In this document: positions 46,653-55,186 of the stretch, in pieces | Numbering within the stretch: position 1 is the first letter of the stretch | Layout of the letters: the number at the start of each line of letters is the position of its first letter | NCBI GenBank assembly: GCA_002691145.1 | Contig: NZHE01000021.1 | Location: 1 to 55,998 of the forward strand | Length of the DNA stretch: 55,998 nt | Direction of reading: 5' to 3' | Source: Rickettsiales bacterium | GTDB taxonomy: Bacteria > Pseudomonadota > Alphaproteobacteria > Methylaequorales > Methylaequoraceae | Program-made: the position numbers and the translations under genes | Notes under the pieces: model-generated | What the model was told of the DNA's origin: nothing | Databases searched by the model: none | The model's input: the letters and a program-made list of their open reading frames with translations, nothing else

Positions 46653-48124
46653 TTTAAATTGAAAAGAACAAAGCGTGGAAAACCATTTTGAAAAACTTGC
46701 ATAAGTACAGAATCTCTTTTCTCCTCAAGAGCATCATTTAAAATCTTTTCAGCCTGTGATGCCTTATCAATATTTATTTGAGATATCTGAGCTATAACGT
46801 TTCCTACAGATAACCCTACTTTGGAAGAAGGAGATTCTGTTTTAATTCCTGTGACAACTACACCAGTTTGATTTTCAGCGATGTTATACTGTTTTCTCAA
46901 ATTGTCATTAATATTCTTAAATCTTAAGCCTAGTTTATCTATCTCAAATTCTTTATCAGTTGTAGGTTTATTATTTTGCTTATTATTCTCAGCCAAACTA
47001 TTAAATTTCTCTAATTCCCCAACCTTGACCTTATATTTTTTCTTCTTTTTATTGCGCCATACAGTCACATTAACCGAACTTGCAACAGTTGAGTCTGCTA
47101 CAGTTCTTTGAAGTTCTTTAACATTTTTTACTTTTTTGTTATTAAATTCAAGTATAACATCACCTGCTTGCATACCTGCTTTTTCTGCAGGTTCACCTGG
47201 ATTAACCATTGCAATCAAAACACCATCTTCATTTTTTAAGCCGAGACTTTTAGCAATCTCAGGTGTGACTTCTTGTATTCGTACGCCGAGCCAACCTCTC
47301 TGTGTTTTTCCAAATTTTCGCAACTGCGCAACTATTGGTTTAGCTAAATTTGAAGGTATAGAGAATCCAATTCCTACGCTACCTCCAGTTGGAGAAAAGA
47401 TAGCGGAATTAATTCCAATAACTTCACCATCTAGATTAAATAGCGGACCTCCTGAATTTCCTTTATTAATGGATGCATCAGTTTGAATGAAACTATCGTA
47501 AGGACCAGAATTAATATCTCTGTTAAAGGCAGAGATAATTCCAGAAGTTACCGTGCCACCTAGTCCAAAAGGATTACCAATGGCAATAACAGAATGTCCA
47601 ACCCTCGCAGAATCAGAATCTGCAAAATTCACAAATTTAAGATCTTTCTTTGGATTAACTTTTAAAAGAGCTAGATCTGTAAGTTTATCTTGACCAATCA
47701 ATTCTGCAACAAGTTCTGAATCATCTTGAAATTTCACCTTGATTTCATTTGCTTGAGCAATAACATGCTGATTAGTAACAATATAGCCTGTTTTATCAAT
47801 CACAAAACCTGAGCCTAGAGCTTGAGGTGCATTTCTGTTATTCGGGTTATTTTGAGGTGGTGGCCCAAAGGGAAAACCTGGCGGTAAATTTTCAAAAAAA
47901 TCTTTGAACTGGGGCGGCACATTTTCAAATGGATTAGGGTTTTTTGATTCTTGTTCTTTATTATTCTGGGTAGTAAAGACGTTTACAACAGCTGGAGATA
48001 AACTTTGAACTAAATCAGCGGTTTCATCTGACAATGGATGAGAATATAATTTAAAAAAAATTAAACAATTGGAAAGTATTAAATATGTAATAAATAGATT
48101 AAATCTTTTGATACTAATATGCAT
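46649..48124 (-). CDS. degP: Periplasmic serine protease DegP/HtrA (Do family)
   Basis: A 491-aa periplasmic HtrA protease/chaperone. Residues 1-28 form a signal peptide. The trypsin-like domain has the catalytic triad His120 (TNQHV), Asp150 (LTDLALL) and Ser224 (KGNSGGP). A Pro/Asn/Phe-rich loop (about 62-98) precedes the catalytic domain. PDZ1 (about 275-370, RGWLGVRIQ) and PDZ2 (about 405-490) follow. It lies 20 nt after hflC, in a protein quality-control group hflK-hflC-degP, which is a common alphaproteobacterial arrangement. Confidence 0.96.
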   Translation of the reverse strand: MHISIKRFNLFITYLILSNCLIFFKLYSHPLSDETADLVQSLSPAVVNVFTTQNNKEQESKNPNPFENVPPQFKDFFENLPPGFPFGPPPQNNPNNRNAPQALGSGFVIDKTGYIVTNQHVIAQANEIKVKFQDDSELVAELIGQDKLTDLALLKVNPKKDLKFVNFADSDSARVGHSVIAIGNPFGLGGTVTSGIISAFNRDINSGPYDSFIQTDASINKGNSGGPLFNLDGEVIGINSAIFSPTGGSVGIGFSIPSNLAKPIVAQLRKFGKTQRGWLGVRIQEVTPEIAKSLGLKNEDGVLIAMVNPGEPAEKAGMQAGDVILEFNNKKVKNVKELQRTVADSTVASSVNVTVWRNKKKKKYKVKVGELEKFNSLAENNKQNNKPTTDKEFEIDKLGLRFKNINDNLRKQYNIAENQTGVVVTGIKTESPSSKVGLSVGNVIAQISQINIDKASQAEKILNDALEEKRDSVLMQVFQNGFPRFVLFNLN

Positions 48125-48144
48125 ATGAAATCATTTGTTAAAGT

Positions 48145-49008
48145 TTATTCACCCTTTGAATTATTAAAAAACTTTAAAAATTCACTATCTGGTGATAAAA
48201 GCATTGTTGTACCAGATTCACCTAAAACTTGTGAATAAGCTTGCATAGAGCGATAAAATGAATAAAAACTTGGGTCTCTTTCAAAGGCATTAGAATAAAT
48301 GGATATTGCTTCTGAATCACCCTCTCCTCTCAAAATCTCACTTTTTCTTGAAGCTTCCGCTAGTATTACTGTTTTATCTTTATCTGCTTCAGCCCTAATT
48401 CTCTGAGCTTCCTCAGCTCCTTTAGCTCTGAACTCTTTTGCTTCTCTTGTTCTTTCACTAATCATTCGCTCAAAAATGGCCTGACTATTAGCTTCAGGTA
48501 AATCAGCCCGACGAATCCTTACGTCAACGACCTCAATACCAAATCTTTTTGCTTCATCATTAACTTCGACTTTTATCCTATCCATTATATTACTTCTTTC
48601 CTCAGATAATAACTCATCGAGAGTTACAGTACCTACAACTCTTCTTAAGGATGAGATAACATTTGAATTGAGTCTGTTTCTTACATTGGTTTCATTAACC
48701 ACTGTTTTATAGAATTCAAGAGGGTCAACTATTTTAAATCTAGCAAATGAATCCACTAACATTCTTTTTTTATCAACTGCAATAACTTCCTCAATAGGTA
48801 GATTATATTCTAAAATTCTTTTGTCGTATTTAACTACGTTTTGAATAAATGGTATTTTTATATGTAACCCTGCTGTTTGAATTACTCTTTTGGGCTCTCC
48901 AAATTGTAGAACCAAACCCTGTTGTCTTTCATTCATTATAATGAAAAATCCAGATGATAAAAATGCTAAAAATATAATTAACGACGTTAAAAAAATTGTC
49001 TTGTTCAT
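48145..49008 (-). CDS. hflC: HflC, FtsH-associated membrane protein
   Basis: A 287-aa SPFH/band 7 protein anchored by one N-terminal TM (about 7-24) with the domain in the periplasm. It opens MNKTIFLTSLIIFLAFLSSG and has NERQQGLVLQFGEP and GLHIKIPFIQNVVKYDKRIL, then a long helical region rich in Ala/Glu/Arg (about 190-235). With HflK it forms the cage around FtsH and modulates degradation of membrane proteins. It starts directly after the hflK stop. Confidence 0.96.
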   Translation of the reverse strand: MNKTIFLTSLIIFLAFLSSGFFIIMNERQQGLVLQFGEPKRVIQTAGLHIKIPFIQNVVKYDKRILEYNLPIEEVIAVDKKRMLVDSFARFKIVDPLEFYKTVVNETNVRNRLNSNVISSLRRVVGTVTLDELLSEERSNIMDRIKVEVNDEAKRFGIEVVDVRIRRADLPEANSQAIFERMISERTREAKEFRAKGAEEAQRIRAEADKDKTVILAEASRKSEILRGEGDSEAISIYSNAFERDPSFYSFYRSMQAYSQVLGESGTTMLLSPDSEFLKFFNNSKGE

Positions 49009-50121
49009 TTAGTTATTTCCTGTTGTTTGAGCTTGAGTACTTTTTTTCTTGATTTCTGGAAGAGGTAAATATGGAACAACACTTCCTGATGCATCTTTAT
49101 CAATTATAATTTTATTAATATTGCCTAATGCCTTTTCAAGCGTCTCAAGATAAATTCTCTCCCTTGTAACATCTTTTCCTAGTTTATATGAATTATACAC
49201 TGATATGAATCTCTCAGCTTCACCCTTTGATTTTGCAATCACTTGTTGTTTGTATCCGTCGGCTTCTTGTATTAGCTTCTCAGCCTCACCCCTTGCCCTG
49301 GGTATAATATCATTCCTGTATGCTTCTGCTTCATTCTTCAGTCTTTGTTCGTCTGTTTTTGCCCTTTGAACGTCTCTATATGATTCAATAACTAATTCAG
49401 GTGGGTCGGCCTTTTGAAGTTGAACTTGTGTAATTAGAATACCAGATTGGTAGTAATCTAAAACTTCTTGTAATTTAATTTTTGCATTTTCTTCAACAAT
49501 TGACTTTCCCTCAGATAAAATTGGATCAATAGGTGTTTGTCCAATTTTTTCTCTCATTACACTTTCAGCAATGCTTTTGATGGTTATTTCAGGATTTCTA
49601 ACATTAAATAAAAACTCTTTAGCATTATTTATAACCCAAAATACTGTGAAATTTAAATCTACTATATTTTCATCACCAGTCAACATCAAAGCCTCTTCGG
49701 GAACTTGTCTTACTTGAACGTTTTGACTAAATTGCGTTTGAGAAGTTCGAAAACCTACTTCAATTCTGTTTACCCTTGTTACTTTTGGCTTAGTTACAGT
49801 TTCTATTGGATAGGGTAAGTGATAATGTAATCCAGGCTCTGAAGTCCTTACATATTCCCCAAATCTTGTAATTACACCTTGTTCATCCGTACCAACTCTA
49901 TAAAAACCACTTAAGGCCCAGATGCCAATAATAATAGCAAGTAAAAGTGATAAGGAAGCAGGATTTTTATTAGGGAAAAAGGATTTAAATTTATCCTGGA
50001 ACTTTTTTAAATAGTCATCATAGTCATTATAACTACTATATGAATTGTTTTTATCAGAACTCTTTCTTTTTTTTCCCCCGCCCCAAGGGCTTTGGCCATC
50101 GTCGTCTGGTGTCCATGACAT
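49009..50121 (-). CDS. hflK: HflK, FtsH-associated membrane protein
   Basis: A 370-aa SPFH protein and partner of HflC. The N-terminus is cytoplasmic, low-complexity and Gly/Asp/Ser/Tyr-rich, beginning MSWTPDDDGQSPWGGGKKR, the HflK style. One TM follows (about 56-74), then YRVGTDEQGVITRFGEY and GLHYHLPYPIE. The band 7 domain leads to a helical stretch and ends with a Gln/Thr/Lys tail. It heads the hflK-hflC-degP-miaA unit and is divergent from mrp. Confidence 0.96.
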   Translation of the reverse strand: MSWTPDDDGQSPWGGGKKRKSSDKNNSYSSYNDYDDYLKKFQDKFKSFFPNKNPASLSLLLAIIIGIWALSGFYRVGTDEQGVITRFGEYVRTSEPGLHYHLPYPIETVTKPKVTRVNRIEVGFRTSQTQFSQNVQVRQVPEEALMLTGDENIVDLNFTVFWVINNAKEFLFNVRNPEITIKSIAESVMREKIGQTPIDPILSEGKSIVEENAKIKLQEVLDYYQSGILITQVQLQKADPPELVIESYRDVQRAKTDEQRLKNEAEAYRNDIIPRARGEAEKLIQEADGYKQQVIAKSKGEAERFISVYNSYKLGKDVTRERIYLETLEKALGNINKIIIDKDASGSVVPYLPLPEIKKKSTQAQTTGNN

Positions 50122-50181
50122 AGTATCTATTTACCTTATATATAAATTAGTAGTTCATTATATATAAGAATTGTTTTAATC

Positions 50182-50211
50182 TTGCAAAGGATAATTTGTA
50201 ATAATTACAAT
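50182..50211 (+). promoter_or_regulatory. Candidate promoter for mrp
   Basis: TTGCAA (50182-50187) and TACAAT (50206-50211) with an 18-nt spacer lie 28 nt upstream of the mrp start, in the spacer divergent to hflK. Read by eye; modest confidence because of the AT content. Confidence 0.35.
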
Positions 50212-50239
50212 ATATTGTATCATAATCTAAGAGTATAAA

Positions 50240-51022
50240 ATGAGTATTAACCATATAATTGCAGTCAGTTCTGGTAAGGGAGGAGTTGGAAAATCAACTG
50301 TGTCTGTAAATCTGTCTATCTCTCTTTCAAAAAAAGGATTTAAAATAGGCCTGCTAGATGCAGATATTTATGGACCTTCTATCCATAAGATGATGGGAGA
50401 GGAAAAAAAACCAAACGTGTCAAAAGAAAAAAAAATCTTACCTTTTGAAAAGTTCGATATTAAGTTTATGTCGATAGGGAATATAATTCCAGCATCAAAA
50501 CCAGTAATATGGAGAGGTACGATGGTGGTTAATGCTTTAAGACAGTTACTTAAAGATATAGTTTGGGGAGATTTGGATTTTCTAATTATAGATTTACCTC
50601 CAGGCACTGGAGATGTTCAATTATCTTTAAGTCAAAATCTTAATCTTTCAGGTGCGGTTGTTGTTTCTACACCTCAGGAAATCTCTTTAATCGATGTTAG
50701 AAGATCAATTGGTATGTTCAGGAGAGTTAATGTAAATATATTAGGCCTAATTCAAAACATGAGCTACTATGAAAATATTAGTGAAAATAAAAAAGATTAT
50801 ATATTTGGTAAAGATGGAGTCAAAAACGAAGCATTAAAAGAAAACATAAATTTTCTTGGAGAAATTCCAATATTAAGTTCATTGTCTCACAATTTAGATG
50901 TTGGAAATCCTAAATGTTACGACAATACATCCGAAGAATACAAAATTTTTGGGAGAATCACAGAAAATTTTGTAAATTCAATTAAAGGCCTCAAAAAAAC
51001 AAGTATTGAAATTGAGGATTAA
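50240..51022 (+). CDS. mrp: Mrp/ApbC-type iron-sulfur carrier ATPase
   Basis: A 260-aa P-loop ATPase of the Mrp/NBP35/ApbC family that carries and delivers Fe-S clusters. The deviant Walker A is [16 protein letters not shown] (about 11-26); [17 protein letters not shown] and [17 protein letters not shown] follow. The protein lacks the N-terminal DUF59/MIP18 domain of E. coli Mrp. The C-terminal part normally carries a CxxC; here I see QNMSYYENI without a CxxC, so the cluster-binding pair seems absent, which is unusual. It is divergent from hflK and overlaps the thyX stop by 4 nt. Confidence 0.88.
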   Translation: MSINHIIAVSSGKGGVGKSTVSVNLSISLSKKGFKIGLLDADIYGPSIHKMMGEEKKPNVSKEKKILPFEKFDIKFMSIGNIIPASKPVIWRGTMVVNALRQLLKDIVWGDLDFLIIDLPPGTGDVQLSLSQNLNLSGAVVVSTPQEISLIDVRRSIGMFRRVNVNILGLIQNMSYYENISENKKDYIFGKDGVKNEALKENINFLGEIPILSSLSHNLDVGNPKCYDNTSEEYKIFGRITENFVNSIKGLKKTSIEIED

Positions 51023-51954
51023 AATTTAAGTGAAAATTTTTCTTTAATCTCATTTTCTTCTCTTTTTGAAATTTTAATATCACTTGTATTCTCTCCATCA
51101 ATTAATTTTTTTATGTATCTAACGCCATCCTCTGAAATTGAAAAACCTTTCATTCTGTGTCTCATAAAGGCATCATAAGTCAACGGAACCCACTTCTTCA
51201 TAATCTTTAAAATTTCCTCAGCATATACTCTAATTTCATACTGTGCATGTGAATCAAATCTCAATGATAAAAAATGCATTAAATTATGTAAATCTATTTT
51301 CCAATACCATTGTGTGTATGTATTTAGAGGTAACACTGTTCTAGCCAGTTCCCTAGCTAACCCCTCATTTTTTTCATTTAAAGTATTCCCAAATTCATCT
51401 TCGTTTAAAAGATATGAATAATTCAAAAAACTATCTTCAGAATTTGTTTTTAAAATTTGTAATGCTTTTTTGATATTATCTTTCTGAAGTTTTTCTTCTC
51501 TTCCTTGATTATTTGTTTTTGACTGCGCTTTAATATTTTCATGATGAGGTATGTAAAATTCTTTATCTAGTACAGAATATCTAGCTGAATATTCATTTAC
51601 ATTAGCTGTCCTATGTCTTATCCATTGCCTAGCAATAAATATTGGCAATTTTATATGCAATTTTATTTCGTTCATTTCAAAAGGAGTAGAGTGTTTATAT
51701 TTTAATAAATAATTTATCAGATTTTTATCTTGATTAACTTTCTTTGTGCCTTTGCCATAAGAAACTCTAGCCGCTTGAACAATAGAGGAATCATCACCCA
51801 TGTAGTCAATTAGTCTTACAAATCCTTTGTCGAGCACTTTAAATTTTTTGTAAATTAAGCTTTCTAGCCTTTGGACTGTTACTCTTCGAGTAGAAAATGT
51901 ATTTTTTCTAAGTTTACTTATATCTGATTCGGGTTTATTTTTAGTCTTATTCAT
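51019..51954 (-). CDS. thyX: Flavin-dependent thymidylate synthase
   Basis: Makes dTMP from dUMP using methylene-THF and FAD/NADPH. The 311-aa protein has the ThyX motif [14 protein letters not shown] at 113-126 (pattern RHRxxSxNExSxRY with Ala in place of the first Ser), the substrate-side [10 protein letters not shown], and a helical C-terminal part ending [13 protein letters not shown]. ThyX is used instead of ThyA in many Alphaproteobacteria. The dcd gene in this window supplies its dUTP-derived substrate. It converges on mrp with a 4-nt overlap. Confidence 0.95.
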   Translation of the reverse strand: MNKTKNKPESDISKLRKNTFSTRRVTVQRLESLIYKKFKVLDKGFVRLIDYMGDDSSIVQAARVSYGKGTKKVNQDKNLINYLLKYKHSTPFEMNEIKLHIKLPIFIARQWIRHRTANVNEYSARYSVLDKEFYIPHHENIKAQSKTNNQGREEKLQKDNIKKALQILKTNSEDSFLNYSYLLNEDEFGNTLNEKNEGLARELARTVLPLNTYTQWYWKIDLHNLMHFLSLRFDSHAQYEIRVYAEEILKIMKKWVPLTYDAFMRHRMKGFSISEDGVRYIKKLIDGENTSDIKISKREENEIKEKFSLKF

Positions 51955-52059
51955 TGTTATAAAATTGAAATTAAAACTCTATATTTACAAAAAAATAATT
52001 AAAATAATATTCTTTAATTATTTTTATTTTTTTTATACAATTTAAACGCTTTATAAGCT

Positions 52060-52340
52060 ATGGCGATAAATGTTTGAATTGTGATCTGAGACGGACCCGG
52101 GGGCAGTGCCCGGCGCCTCCACCAAAATCATTTTGGGGGCGAAACAGGATCGACGTGCATGGGAATCTTCAAAACTTTGCTCGGTGTAGTTCCACCGTTA
52201 TCGGACTAATACTAAATAAGTGCTAACGATAATGAAATGGCACTCGCTGCTTAATAATATTAAGTAAGCGCTGCAATGAGACGCGGGGCAACAGAAGTCT
52301 CATCGGCAAGGGCGGGCGATTGTTCGCCCTTGTTTGTTTT
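52060..52340 (+). ncRNA. ssrA: Transfer-messenger RNA, permuted two-piece alphaproteobacterial type
   Basis: The gene is circularly permuted. The acceptor piece comes first and ends with the encoded CCA at 52122-52124 (GCGCCTCCACCA). A 10-nt spacer (52125-52134) follows, and the coding piece begins GGGGGCGAAACAGGATCGAC at 52135. Its GGGGGCG pairs with CGCCTCC of the acceptor piece to form the acceptor stem. The tag reading frame, 52222-52254, encodes ANDNEMALAA and a stop. A stem ATGAGAC/GTCTCAT lies after the tag. Outer ends are estimates: the 5' end from the run of sequence before the T-arm, and the 3' end from the final hairpin. An ORF overlapping this region is not a gene. Confidence 0.93.
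52308..52340 (+). terminator. Hairpin and T-rich tail at the end of ssrA
   Basis: AAGGGCG (52308-52314) and CGCCCTT (52325-52331) form a GC-rich stem with a 10-nt loop, followed by GTTTGTTTT. It is the strongest hairpin seen in the region and probably either ends ssrA transcription or is the terminal helix of the coding piece. Confidence 0.6.
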
Positions 52341-52410
52341 AAGCACAGTCACAAAGGGTTTCAGAGGGTTCACTCTTCAACAAATAAGGGAAAACATCGT
52401 GGTCGTTGTT

Positions 52411-52432
52411 GCATATACTTTGCATATACTTT
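52411..52432 (+). repeat. Perfect 11-bp tandem direct repeat
   Basis: GCATATACTTT occurs twice head to tail, 52411-52421 and 52422-52432, about 95 nt upstream of the first methyltransferase start and about 70 nt after the ssrA hairpin. Tandem repeats at this spot can bind a regulator or mark a recombination junction. Which, if either, applies is unknown. Confidence 0.75.
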
Positions 52433-52527
52433 TGAATCGACTAAAGAAGAGAAAGAAAAAATTATATAAATAAATTTTACGAAATGTTTTGGGTTGATAA
52501 AGTAAAATTTAAAATTTTGAAATAAAT

Positions 52528-53448
52528 ATGAATATTCTTAGTTTATTTGATGGAATAAGTGGAGCAATGCTTGCATTGAAACAAAGCAATATAAAAGTAA
52601 AAAGATATTTTGCTTCAGAGATCGATAAATATTGTATAGATGTCTCAAAAAAGAAATTTCCAGAAATAATTCAACTTGGAGATGTTAAAAACATTAATTT
52701 AAGAGAACTACCTAAGATTGATCTACTTATTGGTGGAAGTCCCTGTCAAGATTTAAGCAACGCTTATAAAGGAGATGGTTTGGAAGGAATAAGATCATCT
52801 CTCTTTTTTGATTTTATTAAAATTAGGAAAATTATTAATCCTAAATATTTTGTACTAGAAAATGTAAAAAATAAGTGGAAAAAAATCATGGATGATTATG
52901 TAGGAGAAGAAGGAATCACAATAAATTCTCAATCATTTACTTCACAATTTAGACCAAGGTGCTACTGGAGTAACATTCCAATTGACCCAATAACAATAAA
53001 TAGTAATTTGAAAATATTAGACATTTTAGAAAAAAAACCTGTAGATCAAAGATTTTATTTTCCAATTCAGTTTTTAAATGGTTTTAATATTGTTAAATTT
53101 CAAAATACGGAAAAAAAAGGAATCATTAAAATATACGACATCCCAAGAAACTTATTAAAAGATAATGAAAGACAAAGAAGAGTTTATTCAGTGTATGGAA
53201 AGTCACCAACACTCCTTGCAAGATCTGATACGCCAAAAATTTATTTTCAAAAAAAACTTAGAAAATTAACGCCTCTTGAATGCGAAAGACTTCAGGGGAT
53301 AACTGATAATCATACCCTAAATTTAAGTAATACCCAAAGATACAAAGCAATTGGGAATTCTTTTACTATTCCAGTGATATCTCATATTTTGAAGAACATT
53401 GGAAAAAAAAAAAAAACACAAATGAGAATTTTTGATGAGATTTATTGA
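52528..53448 (+). CDS. DNA (cytosine-5-)-methyltransferase, first of the block
   Basis: A 306-aa C5-cytosine methyltransferase. Motif I is LSLFDGISGAMLAL (4-17), motif IV is IGGSPCQDLS with the catalytic Cys73, motif VI is VLENVKNK, motif VIII is FRPRCYW, IX is LTPLECERLQG and X is AIGNSFTIPVI. The target-recognition region (about 150-245) is short. The FDGISGA and SPCQDLS versions of the motifs are those of phage-like and Dnmt3-like enzymes and differ from the neighbour. It overlaps the second methyltransferase by 14 nt. Recognition sequence unknown. Probably the protective arm of a restriction-modification system. Confidence 0.93.
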   Translation: MNILSLFDGISGAMLALKQSNIKVKRYFASEIDKYCIDVSKKKFPEIIQLGDVKNINLRELPKIDLLIGGSPCQDLSNAYKGDGLEGIRSSLFFDFIKIRKIINPKYFVLENVKNKWKKIMDDYVGEEGITINSQSFTSQFRPRCYWSNIPIDPITINSNLKILDILEKKPVDQRFYFPIQFLNGFNIVKFQNTEKKGIIKIYDIPRNLLKDNERQRRVYSVYGKSPTLLARSDTPKIYFQKKLRKLTPLECERLQGITDNHTLNLSNTQRYKAIGNSFTIPVISHILKNIGKKKKTQMRIFDEIY

Positions 53449-54400
53449 TTTATTCTCTGGAATGGGAGGATTTAGAGTTGCTTTAGAAAAAAAAAATCTA
53501 GAGTGCGTATTCAGTGCTGACAATGACAAATTTGCCTGTGAAACATATTTTTTAAATTTTGGTGAAAATCCAAATATTGATATCACTAATCATAGTGAAA
53601 AAGCAGTTCCTGATCATGAAATATTATGTGCTGGTTTCCCATGTCAACCTTTCAGTATCGCAGGTTATAGGAGAGGGTTCAGAGATATAAGAGGTACATT
53701 ATTTTTTGATATTGTGAGAATTCTTAAAGAAAAAAAACCAATGATTTTCATTTTAGAAAATGTAAAAGGAATTTTGAGTCATGACAGTGGAAAAACCTTT
53801 AACACAATCATTGATTTTTTAGCAACAAAATTAAATGGAAAAGAATATAAAACAAAAAATTCAGAGAATCTGGGATATAATGTTTTTTGGCAAACACTAA
53901 ATACAAGAGATTATAATCTTCCACAAAATAGAGAAAGAGTTTTTATTATTGGACTCAAAGATCATAATATTAACTTTAAATTCCCTTCACCACAAAGAAG
54001 AGAAATAACCCTGAGAGACATACTAGATAAGAATCCTGAAAAAAAAAAAATATCTTTTCAGTCACAAGAATATATTGATTTCTATTTAAAAAAGCATAAG
54101 GATTTTGAATATTTAAAAACATTAGATTATTTGGTTGCCTATGAAATTAGAAAGTCTAGAGTGGCATTCAGATATGATAATAATTCACCTTGCTTAACCA
54201 CAAAAATGGGTACTGGAGGGAATAATGTTCCCTATCTTGTAAAGCAAAAAAGATTTTTCTCAATTAATGAATGTCTGAAGTTACAGGGATTTCCAAAAAA
54301 ATTTAAAATAACAAATAGTTACAGCGCTTCATTAAGACAAATTGGAAACTCTGTCTCTGTTCCTGTTGTAGAAAGTATTATAAAAGAAATTTTAAGTTAG
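53435..54400 (+). CDS. DNA (cytosine-5-)-methyltransferase, second of the block
   Basis: A 321-aa C5 methyltransferase of the classic M.HhaI/M.HaeIII style. Motif I is FIDLFSGMGGFRVAL (3-17), IV is CAGFPCQPFSIAGYR with Cys70, VI is FILENVKGI, VIII is LPQNRERVFIIG, IX is FSINECLKLQGFP and X is RQIGNSVSVPV. The recognition domain spans about 190-270. I use the ATG at 53435 rather than the TTG one codon earlier. It overlaps the upstream methyltransferase, and its stop abuts the stop of the convergent candidate nuclease with no gap. Two unlike C5 enzymes side by side suggest an asymmetric target or two stacked systems. Confidence 0.94.
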   Translation: MRFIDLFSGMGGFRVALEKKNLECVFSADNDKFACETYFLNFGENPNIDITNHSEKAVPDHEILCAGFPCQPFSIAGYRRGFRDIRGTLFFDIVRILKEKKPMIFILENVKGILSHDSGKTFNTIIDFLATKLNGKEYKTKNSENLGYNVFWQTLNTRDYNLPQNRERVFIIGLKDHNINFKFPSPQRREITLRDILDKNPEKKKISFQSQEYIDFYLKKHKDFEYLKTLDYLVAYEIRKSRVAFRYDNNSPCLTTKMGTGGNNVPYLVKQKRFFSINECLKLQGFPKKFKITNSYSASLRQIGNSVSVPVVESIIKEILS

Positions 54401-55186
54401 TTATTTTGGTTTTATTACTATTGTAGGTTTATTTACCCTTCCACTTCCTTGAGAAACATAAAAGTCACTAAATTCATACTCTTTAAGATTCCCGTTAATA
54501 AAACTAAAAGATGCACCAAATGGTTCTTCAAAATCATCTTTTCCTGTAAAAATACTTGTCTTAATAGTTTTTGAATTATTTATAACAGTTTTAATTTCTT
54601 TAAGACAAAAACTACTTATCTGTTGTAAACTATTTTTATCATTTATTTTTAAATCTGAATTATCTAACTTTTTTTTAAAAAAATTATAAAATTTTTCTTC
54701 AGGAATTTTCCAGTTATTTTCTATTATATGTTTGTTTTTAGAAAAATCTCTTTCATTTTTTTGATATATCATTGCACCTGCACCAATAAAATTATCTTTA
54801 AACAATTTATAGAAAGAAGAAGGAGTGAATTTGTGAATTTGGTAGTTTTTAGAATCTTTTCTTTTAATTGAAATTCCAGAATTTTCAATATATTCAACAC
54901 TATGTTCATTTTTTTTTAAATAATCTAAATCGTCTTCATTAAGATAAAAATTCTTTTCTTTTAAAAAAAAATCTAAAGAAATTTTTGTTCTTATCAAAAA
55001 AATGTCAGACTTTGGGGGTACATTCCTACCTGACAATTTCGAGAATTTATTCTTTGTTACTCTTGAACAATAAATAAATTTTCTGGTGGTAAAATGCTGG
55101 TAAAGAAAAGTATCATAATAACCCTTATTTATTTCACAGACTAAGTTTTTTTCTTCTTCTGTTCCTTCTAAAGTTCCTTTATTCAT
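54401..55186 (-). CDS. Candidate type II restriction endonuclease subunit (b)
   Basis: A 261-aa protein with no family I can name. The layout suggests a PD-(D/E)XK nuclease core: an acidic helix (LEGTEEEKNLVCEIN), PPKSDIFLI with D61, and SGISIKRKDSK with I105-S106-I107-K108 as a possible terminal x-x-K, then QIHKFTPSSFYKLF. The C-terminus has GSGRVNKPTIVIKPK. The acidic residue of D/E-x-K is replaced by Ser, as in the neighbour. It overlaps the upstream candidate nuclease by 4 nt (ATGA) and faces the methyltransferases tail to tail. Context is the main argument for the call. Confidence 0.5.
   Translation of the reverse strand: MNKGTLEGTEEEKNLVCEINKGYYDTFLYQHFTTRKFIYCSRVTKNKFSKLSGRNVPPKSDIFLIRTKISLDFFLKEKNFYLNEDDLDYLKKNEHSVEYIENSGISIKRKDSKNYQIHKFTPSSFYKLFKDNFIGAGAMIYQKNERDFSKNKHIIENNWKIPEEKFYNFFKKKLDNSDLKINDKNSLQQISSFCLKEIKTVINNSKTIKTSIFTGKDDFEEPFGASFSFINGNLKEYEFSDFYVSQGSGRVNKPTIVIKPK

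Noticed and set aside
52276-52473. 65-codon open frame over the end of ssrA
   Set aside because: It runs through the tmRNA stem, the terminal hairpin and the tandem repeat, and its composition follows the RNA structure, not a protein.
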